From the IMG/VR virus record IMGVR_UViG_3300002514_000296, positions 1 through 22,316 of that record: DNA of 22,316 bases. One strand, written 5' to 3'. The translations under genes were made by a program, and so were the position numbers. Below the pieces are notes generated by a model, which ran no database searches, was not told the origin of the DNA, and saw only the letters and a program-made list of their open reading frames with translations. Source of the stretch: a virus. Below, piece by piece: positions 7,969-16,900 of the stretch (position 1 is the stretch's first letter; the number at the start of each line of letters is the position of its first letter).

Positions 7969-10900
7969 ATGAGTCTTAAGGGATTATTTGATAGTGTCGC
8001 TGTAACAAAAGTAGTTGACAACAAAACATCGGAAGAAATCGGCAGGGTTGTCGAGTCGGCTGACTACCATGAAGCTGATATCATCGATGAGAAGAGATTT
8101 ATTCCTTCTATTGATTTCTCAGATCCCAAAAATTTTGCTAAATATGGTTCAGCAGAAAAGTATTACGAGGACTCTTATACATATATTCATTCATCTTATC
8201 CATATGATGGTTCTTTGGCAGAGAAACTACAGTGGAAGAATAGTGGATCTTACATTGATCTTTATACATTCGAAAATAAATATCCACGCACCAATGGGTA
8301 CATTAATTTTTCATATGGAGGCTGGGGCTCTCCCGGCACCGCTCCTGCGTGGCCGGGTACCGCTGGATACGGCACACCCCAGACGTCTGATTTAGAATAT
8401 ATTAGTTTGAACGGAGGCCCGGGCCTAGGCGGAGGCATACAGAGTCAGTCCGCAAACGTTTGGAACCCTACCAATAATCGAGAATCTAATTTAGAGGCTG
8501 ACCTTGCTGAAGGGGTGACAATTGAATTTTGGCTGAAAAAGGACGCCTTTACCACAACCAATACTGAAAAAGAAGTGGTCCTTGATTTGTGGAACAACGA
8601 ACTCAGCAGTTCGGATAGCTACGGGCGCCTGCGTCTAGAGGTAACAGGCGCCGCAGGGATAGATTCCAACTGGCTCCTGACCATAATGTCGGGGACGAAC
8701 GGGGTGCAATGGCAAACGCTGGGCAACACAGGCCTATCATCTTTGACGGATGGCAACTGGCATCATTATGCCTTTAGTTTATTATCTGCTTCGGCCGGAA
8801 TAACTGCCAAATCGTATACAGATGGAGTCCCTCAAAAAGAAGAAACTTTGGGATCCACAGGGATTAATAAAATAAGGGGCCCGATGCAGGCTCAGCTCGG
8901 TGCCTTAATGACATCAGTCTCGGGGAATATTTATCACGGCCTCCATATGACGGGATCCGGAAAACTATCAGCATCGCTTGATGAGTTTAGGTATTGGAAG
9001 ACACAGAGGAGTTCAGAAAAAGTAGGAAGGTATTGGTTTACTCAGGTGGGCGGTGGCACCAATACCGATTTAGCTAATACTGATTTGGGAGTCTATTATA
9101 AGTTTAATGAAGGCATCACTCAAACTGCCTCTGTAGATTCAGTTATTTTAGATTATTCCGGCCGCGTTACGAATGGAACTTGGACTGGTTATACGGCCGG
9201 CGCCCGTAATACTGGCTCTGCTATAGTGTCGGCTAGCGCAGCAGCCACAGAATTTTTGGACCCCATTGTATACCCTACACATCCGGATGTGATTTCTACT
9301 TTAGCGAGTCTAAAAGCCTCGGGCTCAGTTCATGATATCGAAAATCCTTCGGAGTTATTTGGATTTTTTCCCTCCTGGATGCAGGATCAAGACCCAGCAC
9401 ACGGAGATGAGCTAAAAAAACTAACTCAAATAATATCAAGCTATTTAGATACCCTATACCTTCAGATAGAAAGCTTTGGAAACATTCATGATATAACTTA
9501 TTTGAGTGGTTCGGCTACTAAGGCAAACACACTAACAGAACAACTGCTGTCTTCAAAGGGCCTGCTAGCACCTGAATTATTCCTCGACGCCGATATCTTT
9601 GAAAAGCTAGGTGACAGAAGTGAAGAAAGGGAGTATAGAGATTCACTTACTAATATAAAAAATAAGATTTATCAAAATATCTACAATAATCTTATAAATA
9701 TCTATAAAACTAAGGGCACTCGACAATCTTTTCGTAATGTATTAAGATGTTTCGGCGTCGATGAAAAGCTCTATAAACTAAATGTTTATGGAGACAATGT
9801 ACAGTTTAAGATAAGAAACAACAGGGAACTTTACTCCGCCAATAAGCGCTATATAAATTTCAGTGTTAATACAAATTTTGAGTCTACCGTATATTTGTTT
9901 TCTAATGATGCAAATTCTGTTTCTTATCTTTCTTCTTCAAGTGAACTAACATCGGGTTATGCCTCTACACTGGAAACATACGTCTTCTTTCCAAAAAAGC
10001 CAGAGGCTTATGAAAAAGCATATAGTGATTATCAATATAACTATTTAACATCATCCTTGTTTGGTCAGCACACTGTTAGAAAAACTAACCCAAATTCCCT
10101 TACATGGGATACTCCGGATAGTACTAATTTTCAAGTTTATGCGGTAAGAGATAGCATTGGCTCAAAAGACGCGAAGTTTGTCCTTACTAGTAGTGCCGGC
10201 GGGGTTATAACCTCCCCTCTGTCAACATCATTTTATGACGATGTATACCTTAATACTAACTGGATATTTGGTGTTACCATTAAGCCAGCCCAATATCCGC
10301 TAGTTAACCACATTTACGGGACTAAGACTTCCGATTATATTATTGAATTTAAAGGGACACAGGTGGCCGCTGGTGAGGTTTTAGATTCGTTTATAGTTAC
10401 TGGGTCCATTGATGCTTCGCAAGCCGGCTACGGCTTTATAACAGGGTCTAAGAGGCCTTATATCGGTGCTCATCGCCAGGACTATCAAGGCACTCTCCTT
10501 AATAGATCTGATGTACGCGTGGGCTTTTGTAGATATTGGCTTGACGACATTACACTTGACTTATTAGAAGTCCATGGTCGCGACATACAAAACTACGGGA
10601 CGAAAGAACCAACCCGGCCCCCGTATTTGTTCCAAAACAACCAAACGATAAATTCTGAGTTTTTAGAAATAGATACTTTGGCTCTTAACTGGGATTTTGA
10701 GACGGTAACTGGATCGGACGCGTCCGGAGAATTTACTGTTCCTGATTTCTCCTCTGGGTCGACTCTGGCCCAAGCCACCCAGTATGGAGCGTTGGGAAAT
10801 CTACTTGCCGCACAACATACAGGGTATGGATATGGGTTCCCAGTAAGCTCAACTGCGTCTATTGATGCCGATTACGTTTTGACCTCAGAGTTGCTAGATT

Positions 10901-13900
10901 TTGAAAGGCTTAATTCTAGCGATATGATTTCGATATTGAGTACTCAAGATGATATAGAATTTACAAGAGAATCACGACCGATTAATTTCCTTTATGCAAT
11001 TGAAAAAAGCATGTATCAGTCTATTTCTGAAAATATGATTCGTATGTTTGGCGTTATTACTGATTTTAATAATATTATTGGGAACCCGGCTAATAAATAC
11101 CGCGATACATATAAAGGTCTTCGAATCTTGCGAGAGAGGTTCTTTGAACGCGTAGGCAACACCCCCGATTTAGACAAATATATTGAATTTTATAAATGGT
11201 TTGATTCATCCCTCAGTAGAATTTTAGAACAACTAATCCCTGCCGGCGCCGAGTTTTCTAAAGAAATCAGAAATATAATCGAAAGTCATATGCTGGAGCG
11301 CAGCAAGTACCAACATAAATTTCCAACCATGGAATTAAAAGATCCTATTCTTGTCGGAACAGTTTTGTCACCACTTCCTTTAAGTCCAGGCTGGCAGTAT
11401 ACTCATCATCCAATAAATGATAAAGAAAATACAAACGCAAATTATTGGAAATCTTTGGCCTCTCGGGACAAGGGCAAGTTAGCAACAAGTGATACTGTGG
11501 TTAATAACAATAAACAAATTTATTTTGATAACTCTACCAAAGAAAGGCGTACGCGCAAGCGACACCTTCTGCATCGATTTTTAGGAAATCGGAAAAAACA
11601 TATTCGCGCCGGCATTACTACACACGATAATAAAATAGAAAACTTTGTTTTTGATGCCACGGCTCCCTACGGTCCCGTGGTACCAGGCACCAATATCCCC
11701 CAGAATATTATGCTCAGCTTTAATGCTGATGTAGAGAAACTCCAGAATATAGCCGATGATCTCGCACCAGGAAAGAAAAAAAGACTCGGCTTTGGAATTG
11801 ATCCAACGATTAATATCACCCCGGGTAAGCTTAAGCAAGATGGAAACGTATTAGCGCCATTTAGTCTTTATAGTTCGTCCGTTACAAATGGGTACAACTC
11901 AGAAGTTGTTAACTTTTATACAGCCAGCATATTGTTAACCAATTTGCACGAAGATATTGTGCACACCAACGAAACACGACCACTTCAGGGCCCCTTTACG
12001 GAGAAATTTGTGGGAGGACGTCAGTATCGCCATACCGAATTGAATAGTGGTTCTCTCGACACTCGCGATGATCGTGCCGAAGGGTTTAGAGTTGAATTAG
12101 GGTTGCTTCCAGTTTCTCCTGGCGCTCTCGGTATCGTGCCCCCTAACTATCCCTTTGGAAACTCTCCATCCGGCTCGGCCCCCTTGGGATTTCTTGCGCA
12201 TCTCCCCACAGCCCAAAGGCTAAGAGACGAAGGCGCAAAACGATCAGTTAACATTAAAAATATTTTGATGACGACTGCTTCCGTAGGTGTCCGGCTTTCT
12301 GGCACACTGATTCATAATAAGATTGGAAATTATAGTAAAAATTATCAAGTTGTTCAATCATCCGGCCGAACCCTCAACGATCCGTTCTTCCAAGATCAAT
12401 CGTTCGACTTTGCGTTGTATCCTGAGACAGTCTTTGGTAGAACTCGACACCCTATGGAGCTACAGAGGGTAACAAACACGAAATCTGTGTACTTTGACGG
12501 TATTAATGATTATTTATCTTCGTCAGTGGGCGCAGCAGCTTGGAATGATATAATAGGCGGCGCCGGCAGCTTAGCAAAAGCTTTTACTTTTTCAGCTTGG
12601 GTTCGTCCAGTTTCAATGACGGATAACTACCCTCGAATCATCGACTTCGGCGGGGGAGCCTTCCCCGACCGCGCACTGGCCTTTTACGGAAGCGCTTATC
12701 CCGCAACCGCACAGATTTATCTTAACAGCGGCCAAGCCATGAGATCTTCGGCGGCTTCTATAGTCGCCGATAACTGGGTACATATTGTTGGCACATATGC
12801 AGGAGGCTCTTCTGGCGATATCAACATATATGTCAATGGTGTAAAAGACAACGCCACCCATACAGACCTCCCCGATACGACCGACATCAGCTCACATCTT
12901 TCGATTGGTGCTGATGCAGATGGTACTGACGATGAATTTAATGGCTATGTTAATGATGCCGCTATCTGGTCCAGGGAGCTTACTGAATCAGAGGTTACAA
13001 CATTATATAATAACGGCTATCAGCCAGACTTGAAGGCTATTGCTGCTTTAAATCGTGGGCTTGTTTCCTGGTATCGAATGGGCGACGGCGACGACGACAC
13101 TAATACAACAATTTACGATCAAATGGGGTTTGCGAATTTAACAGCTGTGAACGGACCCACAATTCAGTCCAGTGCTCCGAGCCCCATCGTTGAGAGTTCT
13201 CTAAACTACGCTCTTCCCGATCGCACAGGCGCCAACTCCAACCAGTCTATTATCGTCAACAGGTTTAACGCTCCTGGCAGCTATGAAGTCTCATCGCGAG
13301 GTTATATGGACCCGGCCCACGAAGAAAAATCAGTTTATAGTGTTTTGCCCTATCGTAATTTGTCTGTTTTGAATTTTGGAACAATTGTGTCTTCCTCTAA
13401 TGATAATTCTGTTGCTTTTACAATGCATGTCGAGGACCAGTCGGTAGAGGGGGTCGACCGCGGCCTAAGGCAGCGCTTGGTTCCACACAATCGGCCATTT
13501 GGTTATGACGGGGCATATACAGCGTACCCGGCATATTATAAAGTTAATAGGAACCCGCGCGTAAGAGTGACAGACAGTGATGGAAACGAGGAGAAGGTTT
13601 ATGATAATTATTTTGTCCATCATCCGATCCCTCGTACTACGGCTCAATACTCTTGGATTAGTGCGTCGTGGGATGAGGCCAACTCTGCAACTTCTACCGC
13701 TCGGTGGGGATATAGTGAACTAAGTGGTGGGCTCTTTGTACCAAGTCTGCCTACAATTAGTGGAGCAGTTGATTTTGTATATGGAGATTTCTTAGGCTTA
13801 AACTCAGTAGTGGTAGATCCAATTCGTAGTCCAATAGTTACAGGCGGCAAGATCACCAGTCCAAACCCTTCTACTAGTGCCAATGCTTTGGGTCTGTCTG

Positions 13901-16900
13901 TCGCAGGTAGTACAGCCATCGCGGCCAACCTCCAGCTATCGACATACTATAATTCGCTCATGAATTTGGGTTTGATCGACAAGCCTCCTCGCGATAATTT
14001 TGTAAATGTGCTGAATCTTCTTCTCTTAGGTCGTAGTGGTCCCTATGGGTACCCAAGTTGGAAACAGATAAGGACCGAAGAACATCCTGTTGTTCGGAAC
14101 CAGGAAAAAAATAGTATACTTTCTATACGAACTAAAACCTCAACTGACGTTAGAATCGGCGCCTCCCGAGGCAACGCATTAACACAATTTATAGAACCAC
14201 AAGTGTATGCCTCAGAGTTTCCAATGATACATGAGTTTAACATGGGAAGCTCCCTCCAATCGGGGCGCTCCGCCGGAAGGCCGATCCGGCTAGCCCTAAA
14301 AAATTCATATGGAAATAAGCTTATAAATTTCGCTAATTATGAAGTAAATAATATTCTTAATGTTGCAGGAAATTATGACTCGGGAGATCTTTATTTTAAT
14401 CGAATTAATTCAATGATTCTTGAAGGACAAAATAACGATAGCGCACTTAAGTCAGCATTATCTAAGGTAAGTGTTACGTATGCTCAGGCTGTTTATCCTG
14501 CGACATATAATGCTTTCCTAGGAAGAACAAGAGGCAGAAAATACTATACTATTTCGAACATCTGGAATAATAAGAGATCAATGAGGTCCTTTCGACCTCA
14601 GACAAACTCGCAAGGAACACTGATATCCGCAGCAACGCCTCCTTATGGAATGTCGAAGCAGCCTAGTGTTTGGCCCGTCGACGGCCACTTAGATTATTCG
14701 AGTTCTGTGAGCTGGACCGAGGATGATGGTGCCGGTGAACTTCAGAATTCATATTCAAGATATAGGGTTCATTACGGCGGTAGTGGTAAGCATAGTGATC
14801 TAATGATCATTCCTGCGGCCACTTACAATGCTAGAGTGCCGCACGGCGAGGTATCAGCCTCTTCGGGCGTCGGCGTTAGGGTCGCATTCCCGGGGGATCG
14901 TTACAACTTGGTGGCCGGCTCATTTTCCGGAACGCTAGGCACCGCCGGCTCTGGGAAAAGCCCTTACAAGTCTTATGAAGATTACGCAAAATATATGAGG
15001 CTTATAGGAAAAGATTATTCTATTGTTCCGGAATTTAGAATAAGCGAGCACATAGCTGAATTTCTTACAGGAGACGATTTTGCAACTCTAACAAGCATCG
15101 ACGATCTTTTAAGCCTCACTGGCTCGGCCTATGTAAACTCTTCAGAGTCCGGTTTTTATAAAGAATACGCTAATTCCGACTTCATGAAAATGTTTAGTGT
15201 TGTAAACAATGCATATCACGGCGCCGAGTTGGTGGACGGCTCAAAGATGTCCCAAGATAAAATTGGCCTCCGCTGTACAGCGCTGGTACAATTTTTGCCA
15301 TACAAGGGATTTTATCCGGCTGAGCGCACTGTTCAACTGGCCTCCTTATTTTCTCAGTCGTTTGGGGACGAGATATACGTAAGCGCATCGGGTAGAGCAC
15401 AAAGCGCTTGTTATCGAGCAATTCTAGAGCCATTATACTCTCAAGGTATAATGTATAACACAATTAAATCGGGAATTGCGGTCAGCAACTTTATAATTTC
15501 CAACACCTCAAGTGTGGAAAGCCCAATATTTCCAATGGCATATCAATGGGCTACTGGCGCCATCGGCGGCTCGACGCGCATCGTTGGCAACTTGAAAGGG
15601 CCCAGTTCCGGTCTCTCGGCATCGTGTGTTTATAACAATTATAACTCATCCCTCCCAGAGGGTAACCTGTTTTTTAGGCAGATGCTTCCCCCCTGGTCCT
15701 CAACCAACGGCGCCGCATCGAGCTCTTATTTGAACGAGAACGGTTATTTCCACCGAAAGATACCATTTGAGGCTTTGTACAAACCACGCAATTATCTTTC
15801 CCAAGATTATATTTCATATACTGGTAGAATTTATGATACTGGCCTGAGTTCCGCTAGTTTAAATACAATCGCGCCCACCTCGGACACATCTAACTGGCTT
15901 ACATGGAACGGCGAAGGTGATTCTCGTTATGAATTGGCGATTGATAATTTCTTATGTGAAACAGTTAATTTCTTTCAAAATGGCCTAACCTCAATCCTTT
16001 CCGATAGAGAGGAGAACTTCCGAGCGGCCCAGAGCGGCTCTGTATATACAATGAAATTAAAACTGTATAGACCCACAACAATCAGCCCTGGTTATGATTG
16101 GGCTAACACCGGCGCTCTTATACCCGATCATGCTAAATTTGATATGTATCGAAGAATCTCAGCTTTTGGTCCTCCGATGGCCGCGAAGTCTTGGGACGCA
16201 ATGGCCTTTTTTGCGGGTAGTGCGTCTTATGGCACGAGTTTCTCACACCTTACCCCGCCTTATTATGCAGGCTCTGGGTCTTGTACCTTTACTTTTACGG
16301 CTACCTATGATGGCGCCCCCAGCTTGGACGAGATCTTCGTCGGAACGAGCTTAGTTTACGACAGAATGGAAACGGTCGAACTCCAGAACGGCAACCAACC
16401 CATGGCCGACTATAAAGTTCAAATGTATGACAGTTTCAATTTAACCGAATCGGTTGCCTCTGTCCCGGCAAACTCTAGAACTCAAAAGAAGCAATGGCTC
16501 ATTCAGTCTAAATTCGAAACTCCAGTCATCAATATCGCCGGCGACCGGAGAACCTGTGTTAGCGGTGGGTACCTCGGACAGGAGGCAACAGGCGGCCTCT
16601 TCGTCGTCGGGACAACGACCACCGACGACACGTTTAATTTTACCGGTTCCTCTGGAACAGTATATGATTTCATTATAACGGGCTCTTACGATGGGACTAC
16701 AGATCCGATACAAGTAGAGAGAGTCTCGAGCACTTCATCGATGGCCCTGAATATCCATGGTGCTATTACGGCCTCTGACTTCGTTCAGGTCGATGGCGGT
16801 ATTGCGACTATATACCCGGTCGCGCCGCATATTGTCGTCTTGACCCAAAGCGCTGTTGGAACTGCTGGTAATACGCATATCGCAGAATATTCCGGTGAAA

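Noticed and set aside
11581-11838. An 85-codon minus-strand frame, and other minus-strand frames of 60-115 codons
   Set aside because: All sit opposite long + strand genes, have no family motifs and no ribosome binding sites, and are expected from codon structure.
16454-16678. An open frame of 74 codons on the + strand inside the giant gene
   Set aside because: It is a shadow frame in the GC-rich module of the giant protein, with no ribosome binding site of its own and no domain. The longer frame explains the sequence.
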